A DNA stretch of 64,000 bases from Anaeromyxobacter dehalogenans 2CP-C (GTDB taxonomy: Bacteria; Myxococcota; Myxococcia; Myxococcales; Anaeromyxobacteraceae): NCBI RefSeq assembly GCF_000013385.1, contig NC_007760.1, positions 3,632,001 to 3,696,000 of the forward strand, written 5' to 3'. The translations under genes and the position numbers were made by a program. This document shows positions 56,393 to 64,000 of this stretch, piece after piece. Numbering within the stretch: the stretch's first letter is position 1; the number at the start of each line of letters is the position of its first letter. The notes below the pieces were generated by a model that had not been told where the DNA came from, ran no database searches, and saw only the letters and a program-made list of their open reading frames with translations.

Positions 56393-58447
56393 TCACTCGA
56401 CCAGCGACTTGAAGACCGCGTCGGACGCGTCCTTGTAGAACTCGATGTTGAGCTTGGTCCACAGCTCGTCGGGCAGGTCGTTGAGCTGGCGGCGGGCGGC
56501 CACGGGCATGAGGAGCGTCTGCGCCTGCTTATCAACCGCCAGCTCGGCGACGCGGACGGCGTTCGGGATCATCTCAATCGACCCGCCGAGGTTCAGCGCG
56601 CCAACGACGACCGTTCCCCCGCGCGTGTTGCGGCCAAGAAGTGCTCCGCACAATGCGACGAGCACCGGAATGCCAAGGCCCGCGCCAGTCTTGTCGGTAT
56701 CCAGGGCGCGCATCTGGATCGAGAACTCGTGCTCTCGAGGGTTTCGGTCGCCGACGAGCTCCTTCGCACGTGTGTAGAGGTTCTGCTCGCCGACCTTCAC
56801 ACTCTCTCGGAACGTGGGCGGCGTCGGCTGGTTCAACACCTTCACGCCCGCGCCCGGGCCACAGGTGACCTCGACGCGATACAGGCCCGGGCCCGCGTCC
56901 GGGCTCGATGGGCTCACAGCCCACACCTGGCCAGGCGGAAGCGGGTCGCTCTCGATGGCCTCGTCGCTGTGGAGTTCGGGTGTCGAGACGAACTGCTCCA
57001 CACCTTCGGAGCCGAGCATGTAGCTGAAGTGCGTGTTGCGGAACTCGCTCTTGAAGCAGCGCTTCTGCTGCTCCTTGACGCGGCGGCGTGACTCGAGCGC
57101 GATGCGCGCGATCCACTCGAGATCCTCGTCGGGAACGGTCGCCTCAGGATCCGGGAAGAGCAGCTTCGTCAGGCCGCTCACCGTCTTGTTCACCGCCTCG
57201 ATGTCACGACCCGACAGCGCGCCACCGAGGTGAACGCGTCCCTGCATCACCGAGACGCGGTTGCCCGAGCGCAGCTTGCTCCAGCATTCACTCAGGAAGT
57301 CGCTCACAAGGCCGAAGTGATCGGTGAAGTGGTCGTTCGGGTTGAGCTTGGGGAAGTCCCAGCCCGGTACGAAGGCGTGCAAGCGGTCCATGAACGCCGT
57401 GTCGTTGCGCATCTCGGGAGGGAGCGGGCTCAGCAGGTGCGCCACGCGCTGCTGCTGCTCGACATCAACGTCGAAGTTGCCGACCATCACGATGCCGCCT
57501 TCGGCGCGGATGTTGTCCTTGCCGCGGCTGAACTGGCCGGAGGCCATGTAGCCCTTCATGATGTTGACGCCGTCCTTCTGATCGAAGGAGACGCCGGACA
57601 CCTCGTCGAAGCACACGACGTCATACTGGCAGACCAGACCGCGCTGGCCAGTCGCGTTGTTCACGAACATCTTGGCGACCGTCGCCTTGCCGCCGGAGAT
57701 GAGGTGCGCGTAAGGCGAGATCTGCTGGAACAGGTGGCTCTTGCCCGTGCCGCGCGGCCCAAGTTCCACGAGGTTGTAGTTGCGCTCGACGAACGGGACC
57801 ATGCGTAGGATGGCCACACGCTTCGCACGCTCGGTCAACGAGGAAGGTTCGAGACCAATCGAGCGGATGAGGAAATCGACCCACTCCTGTGTCGTGAACG
57901 CGCGGCGCGCCTTCCCCATCACCTCGAGCACGTCAGACTTCGACATCTGAATCGGGCGCATCGACTCGATGGAGAAGGGGCGCCCTCCCTGCTCCTGGGC
58001 AGCGACTCCGTCGTAGGCCAGCGTCACCTCGGCGTAGAAGCCGTCGGTGAGCATTCGCTCGTTCTCACGCACGAACTGGTCGTCGATGAGAACGTCGCGA
58101 AGCGCCAGACTGGGCAACTCGGCGACGAACCGATCGTTCTTCGCATCGAGACGCGCCTTGACGATGTCGATGAGCTTGACGGTACCGCCCTCCTTCGCTC
58201 GGGCCTTGAACAACTCTTCCTCGCCGGTGCGGACGGTGCGATCGCGGAGCTGCTTCTCGACGATCTGGAGTCCCTCGGCGATCTCCTTCTCGTCCGTACT
58301 CGCGCAGTAGCGGCCGAGAAGGAACTCGACCACGTAGGTCGGCACCGGATACTGGCGCGCGTACTTACGAACGAGATCCTTCCGAACGAGGTAGCCGTCG
58401 AAGACTTCGGCCGCCCGCTGGTCGAGATGATCCAGGGTCATGGTCAT
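56393..58447 (-). CDS. brxL: BREX BrxL (Lon-like ATPase)
   Basis: 684 aa, ATG at 58447, overlapping the PglZ stop by four bases. Standard BrxL length. N-terminal domain (YLVRKDLVRKYARQYPVPTY, EFLLGRY), AAA+ core with Walker A LGPRGTGKSHLFQ, Walker B VVCFDEVSGV, and EGGIVMVGNFDV; C-terminal Lon-like domain (HEFSIQMRALDTDKTGAGLG, GTVVVGALNLGGSIEMIP, TLLMPVAARRQL). The Ser of the Lon dyad seems replaced (DKTGAG in place of DGPSAG), fitting a non-proteolytic role. BrxL is part of type 1 BREX and acts in phage exclusion after modification of host DNA. Confidence 0.93.
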   Translation of the reverse strand: MTMTLDHLDQRAAEVFDGYLVRKDLVRKYARQYPVPTYVVEFLLGRYCASTDEKEIAEGLQIVEKQLRDRTVRTGEEELFKARAKEGGTVKLIDIVKARLDAKNDRFVAELPSLALRDVLIDDQFVRENERMLTDGFYAEVTLAYDGVAAQEQGGRPFSIESMRPIQMSKSDVLEVMGKARRAFTTQEWVDFLIRSIGLEPSSLTERAKRVAILRMVPFVERNYNLVELGPRGTGKSHLFQQISPYAHLISGGKATVAKMFVNNATGQRGLVCQYDVVCFDEVSGVSFDQKDGVNIMKGYMASGQFSRGKDNIRAEGGIVMVGNFDVDVEQQQRVAHLLSPLPPEMRNDTAFMDRLHAFVPGWDFPKLNPNDHFTDHFGLVSDFLSECWSKLRSGNRVSVMQGRVHLGGALSGRDIEAVNKTVSGLTKLLFPDPEATVPDEDLEWIARIALESRRRVKEQQKRCFKSEFRNTHFSYMLGSEGVEQFVSTPELHSDEAIESDPLPPGQVWAVSPSSPDAGPGLYRVEVTCGPGAGVKVLNQPTPPTFRESVKVGEQNLYTRAKELVGDRNPREHEFSIQMRALDTDKTGAGLGIPVLVALCGALLGRNTRGGTVVVGALNLGGSIEMIPNAVRVAELAVDKQAQTLLMPVAARRQLNDLPDELWTKLNIEFYKDASDAVFKSLVE

Positions 58448-60801
58448 GATGCTTCTCCGACGGTCGTAGTCTTCCGGTCGAGGACGCTCCCAGCGCCGTC
58501 CACGACGACGACGGTCGCCGCAGCTCCTTCGTGAGCGTCATCGGCAACGGCGAGGCTCGCTTCGCCAGCTGGGCCGACTTCCTTGTCCGAGGCCACGATG
58601 CTGGTGTTCGCCTGCTTCCAATTGAGCCGCAGATCCACGCGCACCTCAGGGTCGTTCGTCGCCACCGACACGCGACAACGCATTCCACGCCACGACACCG
58701 CGGTAATCGACGCGGTCGCACCGCCACCTCCGCGCTCTACGACGAGCTCGGGAACGATGCACTCCTGCGGGCTGATGCCACCGTGCGAGTACTCCGTGTT
58801 CGCGGCAAAGCTTGCGACCCCCGGCGGCGACGCGATGCGGACGTGCGGGTTCCAGTACCACGGATAAACGGGGACGCCGGGCGTCGCGTCGCCTTTCACC
58901 GTGGCGGCGCGCGACCACTTGGTCACCGTCAGGTGCTTGGGCAGGGCGACAGTGGGCAGCCCCCCCGGCACCAGAAGCCAGCCATGGTCCGTGACGATTC
59001 GGATGCGCGTCCAGCCCGCTTCGACGAGCCCGGTGACCTGGTCGACAAGGGTGTCGAGTTCCGATTCAATCTGCGCGGCGAGACGCGCGCCCAGCTTGTG
59101 GCCGAGCTCGTCGAGCTTGCCGGTTTCGACCCAGCCGCCCGTCGTCCCTTGCTTCGCGGGCCGAATCTCATCCCCAAGCAGGTCTGTGCCACGGCTCGCC
59201 ATGTCCTCTCGCAGCCGCTGGGCGTTAGCCGCTTGAGGGCTGTCCTTGAAGCGCGGGTTGAAGTCGATGACGTCCTCACCGCCTTCGAGTCGATCGTGCG
59301 AAAGCGTCGCGAATGGCTTGGCGGTCGACGTCACGGTTGGCAGTGGCGCGAGGCGGTGGTTCAGGCGCGTGCGGTAACTCTTCGCCTCGAGGCGCTCCGC
59401 GAGCATGCCCGCGACGTCGTAACGCAGGCCGTCCGCGAACATGAGGCACGCGTCCTTCTCGTACTGGCTACCAGACACCTTGGCGCGCAGGACGTTCCCG
59501 GCGCCCTCGATCAGGCTCTGGAAGTGTCGCGCCGAGGCGTCGAGCCACGGCAGGTAGAGGGCGCGCACGACGCTCTGGATGAGCGCCACGTCCGCGGGCT
59601 GCTTCACTGTGGCAAGCGCTTCAAGTGCGGCGCGGTCGCAGCGCCAGCCCTCGTTCACGTAGGCGTTGATCGCCGCATCCACGGTGGCGCCGCCGACCGT
59701 CGTAGCCGCCGCCCTGGCGAGCTTCGCGAGGGGGGCGAGGGCGCCGGCCAGCGGACTCTCGCCGAGTTCGGCCCACACCCACTCACGGCGCTTGCCGTGC
59801 GCCGCTTCAAGCGCCGCCACGTCGGCAAGAGCTGCGGCGTGAGGCTTGTTCGCGAGCGCTGCGAGCCCAGCACGCAGCTCCTGTTCCGCCTTGGCGTTGC
59901 CGCCCGCGTCTCGTTCGCTTCCACGATGGAGGAGCGGCGTGGCGGTGTCGCGCAGCAGCTTGGCGACCTCGGGATAGAGCTTCGGCGCCTCCTTGAATCG
60001 CTGCCAGACGTTGACCCACTTGCCGTTGCCCTCGACCAGCGCGTTCGCCGCGTCGGCCGGAGACTTCTTGTCCGGGTCGAACTTGAAGTCCGACGTGCAG
60101 ACACCGCAGAACGCCTTCCAGCGTCCTTGCCCTTCAGCCTTGAGAAGCGCGTCACCCGCGCCCATCCAGCGCAGCAGGTCGCGTGTGGGATCGCTTACCG
60201 CCAGACGATCGAAGTCGTCCGCCTCGAGGCGGTGACCGCGGAGGCCATCGAGAGGCGTCTCCGCGAGTAGCGGCAGGCTGCGCAGCGCGGCATCGCGCGT
60301 CTTGGCGTCCTGGGCCACGTCCAACTGGAGCCCGTCCTCAGACACCAGAAATGCTTCGACCGTCCAATCGCGACCGTTCTTCTGGTGCCAGACGCGACCG
60401 CGGTACTGCAGCTCCACGAGCGGCCGCAGCTCGCGCGGGCACTCGTCTCCCGCACGCAGCGACTGCCGGGCAATGCCCGGCAGATAGAGGATCGGTACGA
60501 CACCTGGCTCGAGCGCCACGTCCTCGAGCACGCGGTCGACCACGCAGCGCAGCCAGATGGCCGGCCCCGTGCGTCGGGCGGCGTCGTATGCGCCGAGGAC
60601 GAACAGGTGTGGCAGCGCAGTCTGCAGGCGCGCCATGAGGCCCGCCCACTGCCTTTCCGTGTCGGCCCAGATCAGCGCTGCAGGGGCGGCCTCTCCCTCC
60701 GCCTGTCGCAGCGCGTGAAGGAACGACTGTTCCAGGGCATCGACGAGGTTACGCGCACGTGCCGGCGCGCCAGCGCGCCGGCGAGAGGGGGGCGCGTTCA
60801 C
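58444..60801 (-). CDS. pglZ: BREX PglZ alkaline-phosphatase-like protein
   Basis: 785 aa; GTG at 60801 overlaps PglX's TGA by four bases and has GGGAGGCAAG upstream, preferred to the longer ORF at 60822. The C-terminal half is a PglZ domain: YEKDACLMFADGLRYDVAGM (metal site), IRIVTDHGWLLVPGG and EYSHGGISPQECIVPELVVE. N-terminal 350 residues are helical and variable (WADTERQWAGLMARLQTALP). It resembles the PglZ 'type B' group used with BREX-1. It is essential for BREX defence in known systems, though the phosphatase substrate is unknown. Overlaps the BrxL start at its end. Confidence 0.92.
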   Translation of the reverse strand: MNAPPSRRRAGAPARARNLVDALEQSFLHALRQAEGEAAPAALIWADTERQWAGLMARLQTALPHLFVLGAYDAARRTGPAIWLRCVVDRVLEDVALEPGVVPILYLPGIARQSLRAGDECPRELRPLVELQYRGRVWHQKNGRDWTVEAFLVSEDGLQLDVAQDAKTRDAALRSLPLLAETPLDGLRGHRLEADDFDRLAVSDPTRDLLRWMGAGDALLKAEGQGRWKAFCGVCTSDFKFDPDKKSPADAANALVEGNGKWVNVWQRFKEAPKLYPEVAKLLRDTATPLLHRGSERDAGGNAKAEQELRAGLAALANKPHAAALADVAALEAAHGKRREWVWAELGESPLAGALAPLAKLARAAATTVGGATVDAAINAYVNEGWRCDRAALEALATVKQPADVALIQSVVRALYLPWLDASARHFQSLIEGAGNVLRAKVSGSQYEKDACLMFADGLRYDVAGMLAERLEAKSYRTRLNHRLAPLPTVTSTAKPFATLSHDRLEGGEDVIDFNPRFKDSPQAANAQRLREDMASRGTDLLGDEIRPAKQGTTGGWVETGKLDELGHKLGARLAAQIESELDTLVDQVTGLVEAGWTRIRIVTDHGWLLVPGGLPTVALPKHLTVTKWSRAATVKGDATPGVPVYPWYWNPHVRIASPPGVASFAANTEYSHGGISPQECIVPELVVERGGGGATASITAVSWRGMRCRVSVATNDPEVRVDLRLNWKQANTSIVASDKEVGPAGEASLAVADDAHEGAAATVVVVDGAGSVLDRKTTTVGEAS

Positions 60802-63800
60802 GACTTGCCTCCCTTCGCGCACTCACGCGCGGCGAGCTTCGCAGCGCGCGTGTAGTGGAGGTCGTTCCAGCGATTGCCGTCGAACTCCTTGCCACCCGCG
60901 AAGTCCTGCGCGCTCTCGTCCCAACCCCAGAACCACGGGAAGTCCGCCTTTTGGCGCGTCGGCTCCTTGCCCTTGTCCTTGCCCCACCGAATGTCTGGAG
61001 TTACCCGGAGGATACACGCGGCTCGTGCGCGCACCGTCAAGGGACGCGCGGCAACAAACGGACGAATGTTGACGCGCACACCATCATCGATGTCCGGCTC
61101 CCAACCGACGGGCTGCTGCTGCAGTCTTTTCCAGCGGACGAAGAGATCGAAGGGCGGCTCGCCCTCGATGATCTTCTCCAACTCGCGTTTCAGGTGCTCA
61201 GCGGCCGCCACGCGGCCGTCGGCTCCCTCGATGCCCGCCTTCTGGTCTGCGCGCTGACGGTCAAGCCAGTCGCCGAGATAGGTATGCGTCAGCTTCTCGA
61301 GGATGCGACGGCCCTCGCCGTTGGGCGCAGCCAGCTGGTGATAGTTCACGAGCGCGGAGAAACCGTCCTTGCGACCGTCCCAGATCTGCCAGACAAACGG
61401 GCGCCGTTCGAACAGCTCGCAGTGCTGTTCAAAAAAGCCGTCGCGAAGCCAGTCATCCAATGACTTGCCGCCGAAATCCACGGCGGCGAGCAGCTCACTC
61501 AGCTTGTTTGCCGACCACTCCGCGCCGAAGGCGTCAGCAAGGAGCGCGCGAACACGCTCGGCAGCAGGAGCCTCTCCGCGAAGCGAAGGCAAACACACGA
61601 TACCGTCGTCATCCACATGTCGTTCTAGGCCGTCCGGTCCGAGTGCAGGAAAGCCGAGAAACGTCGCCTGCCGCTGTCGAGGCCATCGATAGCCAACGAG
61701 TCGTGCGACAGCGACCTGGAGAGGATTTGAGGCACCTCGCGGATGTCCTCCGAAGATCCACTGGGTCGGATCGAGCGCGTGCGGAACAGGGAGCACGGCG
61801 CCGGACCAAGCGCCGATATCGAACGGCACCTCGATGAGTGGACCCCGCACTTTCAGCGCCTTGTCGATCCGACGAACAGCGTCGTGGTACCCGGTATCGC
61901 TCATGAAGGCCCAGATCGGCGCCAAGTGCGATTCACTCGCGGGAACGACGGCGACGGTATTGTCGTCGAACAGCGTGCCGAGATAGAGCGAGACGTTCAG
62001 CGACCCCATAGCGCTCACGAGCACGCCTCGTCGGCCCCACACCTCCTTGCCCCTCAAGACCGTCTGACGCGATGCATTTTCGGCGGCTTTCGCTAGGCTC
62101 CCTGCTCCGTTCTCCCACAGAATTGCCTGTGACATGCCGCCATACGAAGTGGTTGCATCGACCGTGGTTTGCTGCGCAGCCCATCGCTCGTCGAGCGCGG
62201 GCAGCTCCCAGAATGAGCGCAAGTACCGAGGAGAATCGCCCGTCTGAATCCCGTTCGAGTAGATGGTGAACTTCGAGAGCCGCGGCTCAGCTGACGCCTC
62301 CTCCATGCTGATCCGGCACTTTGGATTGATGAGTTGGCGTGCTTGGTTGACCTTGTGGAGGGCGTCGGCGCACAGGGCTGCGGCCTTGTCCACTGCCGAC
62401 GCGAAAGGAGTCGTGTCAATCGCCAAGAACTCGTGGGCTGCATCGTGACTGCGCCCGCTCAGAATGATCAGCAGGGGCTTCACGACTTCCCCCGAGATCC
62501 CAGAGAAGGCGCCGGGCCCGAGCTGACCAGCAAGCTCGAACCGTGCGTCGCGCAAGAGCCTCTTGCGGTACGACGCGTAGTAATCTTGGGACAGCCAGTT
62601 CTGAGGGGTCACGAGAGCCGCTGCCCCGAAGGGCGCCAACAACGACCGACACCGCTCGATGAAACAGGTGGCCAAATCAGTCTTCGCATCGGCGAAGTGC
62701 GATTCACAGTGCTGCGCAAGCACATCGGACTGATTTCCACGCGCGAGATACGGCACGTTTGTCGCTACGAGGGTGTACTTTACGGCCAAGAGCGTTGCCG
62801 CGCGCGCAAGTCCTTGTGCGACCACGGCGAGCTCAGCGTCCTCGGATTTCTCCGAAGCCAACGCTGAAGAGAGGAGGTTTCGAATCTTGTCAAACTGAGC
62901 AACGAACAACTCACCGCCGACGCGCGTCGGATCGATGAGCGAGCCCAGGGTCGGAGCCTGCCGGAACAGCTCGTAGAGCTGCTTCATCGCCTGCTCCGCG
63001 GGCCGATCGCCTGCCGCCAACGCCGTCCACTCCGACACCGGAGCGTTGATGCCAAGCCCGGCGCACGCGAGGTTCAGCGCCGGCAACGGCCGATAGCCCG
63101 CGAGCTTCCATGCCGTGAGCCCAACGTTGAACGCGGCGATCTGAGTGCAGCGCGGATCAAGTTCGAGCCCGAACAGGTTGTCGCGCAGCACGGCGTCCAC
63201 GGCCTCGGCGATCGACAGCTTCTCTTCGGCCTGCCGCAGCGCGACCAGGATCGGCAGCGCGAATGCGAGGAAGTGCCCGCTGCCCATGCACGGGTCGAGC
63301 ACCGTGAGACCCTTCGCGGCCCTCGGCCAGCCCGAGAACGTACCCGGCGCTGGCCGCCAGGCGTCCCCCTCGCGTACGAAGCGCAGGTATCGCCACTCGA
63401 TGCCCTGGACGGCGCAGGCCGCGCGGCACTCGTCCTCGGATACTGCCGTGCGCGCGAGCTCCGGCTTCGCCGCGAACACCTTGCCGGCCCACCACGCGCC
63501 GACCGTGTTGTGCAGCAGGAAGAGGACCATGTAGTCCTCGGTGAAGAGCTGCGTCACGGCCGGCAACTCGTCCGCGCCGATCTTGTGCTCCGAGGCGTTG
63601 ACTGCGTCCTTCTGGTCCGCCTGCCAGAACTGGTACACCCATCCAAGGCTGTCGTCCGCCGTGAACACGGCGCGCGGCAGCCTTTCGAGGATCGCCTCGA
63701 GCTCCTGTCGCTTCTCGGGAGGTAGCGCCACCTCGAGCACTGGATCGCCGGCGCGGAAGATCTGCGGGAGCATCCGCTGAGCGAAGTCGCTCGCCAGCAC

Positions 63801-64000
63801 CAGCCAGTCCTTGCCCTGCTCGCGCGCAAGCTCGCGGCACTCGTCGAGCGACAGCGCCATGCCCGACTCCGGCTCGACGAGGAGGTCGTTCTCCGCGAGG
63901 AAGCGCGCGAACAGGAGACGATGCCAGTGCTCGTAGGCGGACTCGCGGGTGAGCCGCTCGGTGGTCTGGGTTCCTTTGCGCTCCTCGAGCTTGTCGCCGA
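60798..64000 (-). CDS. pglX: BREX PglX adenine methyltransferase, N-terminus outside window
   Basis: The frame is open to the right edge; beyond an internal Met at 63860 it reads AYEHWHRLLFARFLAENDLL, a typical PglX segment, so the gene starts outside. Methyltransferase motifs: SAM site VLDPCMGSGHFLAFALPI, and motif IV NVPY (in LVATNVPYLARG), a variant of NPPY. C-terminal third carries the specificity region and ends HYTRAAKLAARECAKGGKS. In BREX, PglX methylates adenine in an asymmetric site on host DNA; phage lacking the mark are blocked. First visible gene of the operon pglX-pglZ-brxL-trlF. Confidence 0.93.
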   Translation of the reverse strand, partial: GDKLEERKGTQTTERLTRESAYEHWHRLLFARFLAENDLLVEPESGMALSLDECRELAREQGKDWLVLASDFAQRMLPQIFRAGDPVLEVALPPEKRQELEAILERLPRAVFTADDSLGWVYQFWQADQKDAVNASEHKIGADELPAVTQLFTEDYMVLFLLHNTVGAWWAGKVFAAKPELARTAVSEDECRAACAVQGIEWRYLRFVREGDAWRPAPGTFSGWPRAAKGLTVLDPCMGSGHFLAFALPILVALRQAEEKLSIAEAVDAVLRDNLFGLELDPRCTQIAAFNVGLTAWKLAGYRPLPALNLACAGLGINAPVSEWTALAAGDRPAEQAMKQLYELFRQAPTLGSLIDPTRVGGELFVAQFDKIRNLLSSALASEKSEDAELAVVAQGLARAATLLAVKYTLVATNVPYLARGNQSDVLAQHCESHFADAKTDLATCFIERCRSLLAPFGAAALVTPQNWLSQDYYASYRKRLLRDARFELAGQLGPGAFSGISGEVVKPLLIILSGRSHDAAHEFLAIDTTPFASAVDKAAALCADALHKVNQARQLINPKCRISMEEASAEPRLSKFTIYSNGIQTGDSPRYLRSFWELPALDERWAAQQTTVDATTSYGGMSQAILWENGAGSLAKAAENASRQTVLRGKEVWGRRGVLVSAMGSLNVSLYLGTLFDDNTVAVVPASESHLAPIWAFMSDTGYHDAVRRIDKALKVRGPLIEVPFDIGAWSGAVLPVPHALDPTQWIFGGHPRGASNPLQVAVARLVGYRWPRQRQATFLGFPALGPDGLERHVDDDGIVCLPSLRGEAPAAERVRALLADAFGAEWSANKLSELLAAVDFGGKSLDDWLRDGFFEQHCELFERRPFVWQIWDGRKDGFSALVNYHQLAAPNGEGRRILEKLTHTYLGDWLDRQRADQKAGIEGADGRVAAAEHLKRELEKIIEGEPPFDLFVRWKRLQQQPVGWEPDIDDGVRVNIRPFVAARPLTVRARAACILRVTPDIRWGKDKGKEPTRQKADFPWFWGWDESAQDFAGGKEFDGNRWNDLHYTRAAKLAARECAKGGKS

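Noticed and set aside
60802-60822. PglZ start at 60822
   Set aside because: GTG at 60801 has a strong ribosome site and the four-base overlap seen at the other BREX junctions.

Overview
The window reads as a very GC-rich, strongly codon-biased chromosome of a delta-proteobacterial type. An Anaeromyxobacter-like member of the Myxococcota is the best guess. This rests on the extreme GC, an outer-membrane-type decaheme cytochrome, a sigma-54 enhancer-binding protein, and hemerythrin/PAS and DUF2382 stress proteins. No rRNA, intact tRNA, complete IS element or CRISPR array is visible, so the genus is inference.

1-28.6 kb is ordinary-looking chromosome. It holds the C-terminus of a hybrid histidine kinase, a 2748-residue cyclic beta-1,2-glucan synthase followed by a desaturase gene remnant, a secreted zinc-protease pair, a DUF2382 protein, a three-gene DUF1858/hemerythrin/PAS set behind a Fur-like box, a GH15 glucoamylase, small soluble enzymes, and a divergent pair: a sigma-54 activator and an OmcA/MtrC-type decaheme lipoprotein. 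Between that pair lie two matching 18-bp palindromes and a near-consensus -24/-12 promoter, which form a self-consistent control circuit. 28.6-32.2 kb is a LysR/SDR accessory cluster ending in an integrase remnant.

Two identical 48-bp copies of the 3' half of a tRNA-Pro(CGG) gene, each followed by its own terminator hairpin, lie at 32,238 and 43,590. They look like attachment-site scars of tandem islands. The 11.3-kb segment between them carries a HigBA toxin-antitoxin pair and a detoxification/redox cluster: three aldo-keto reductases, two Rossmann-fold NAD(P)-dependent proteins, two alpha/beta hydrolases, a CMD-cupin lipoprotein and a LysR regulator.

From 43.6 kb to the right edge the window is a defence island read almost entirely leftward. 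It contains a Gabija pair (GajA/GajB), then a CBASS-like group (a CD-NTase with C-terminal sensor, a two-TM SLATT protein and a second, membrane-anchored CD-NTase). This block is bracketed by two paralogous excisionase-like HTH reading frames. Next comes an operon with BREX genes PglX (cut by the window edge), PglZ and BrxL, tightly overlapping, then a PHP-AAA ATPase (TrlF-like), a HEPN-like zinc-ribbon protein and a DUF4238 protein. The least standard parts are the two-cyclase/SLATT group and the TrlF-HEPN-DUF4238 tail of the BREX operon.
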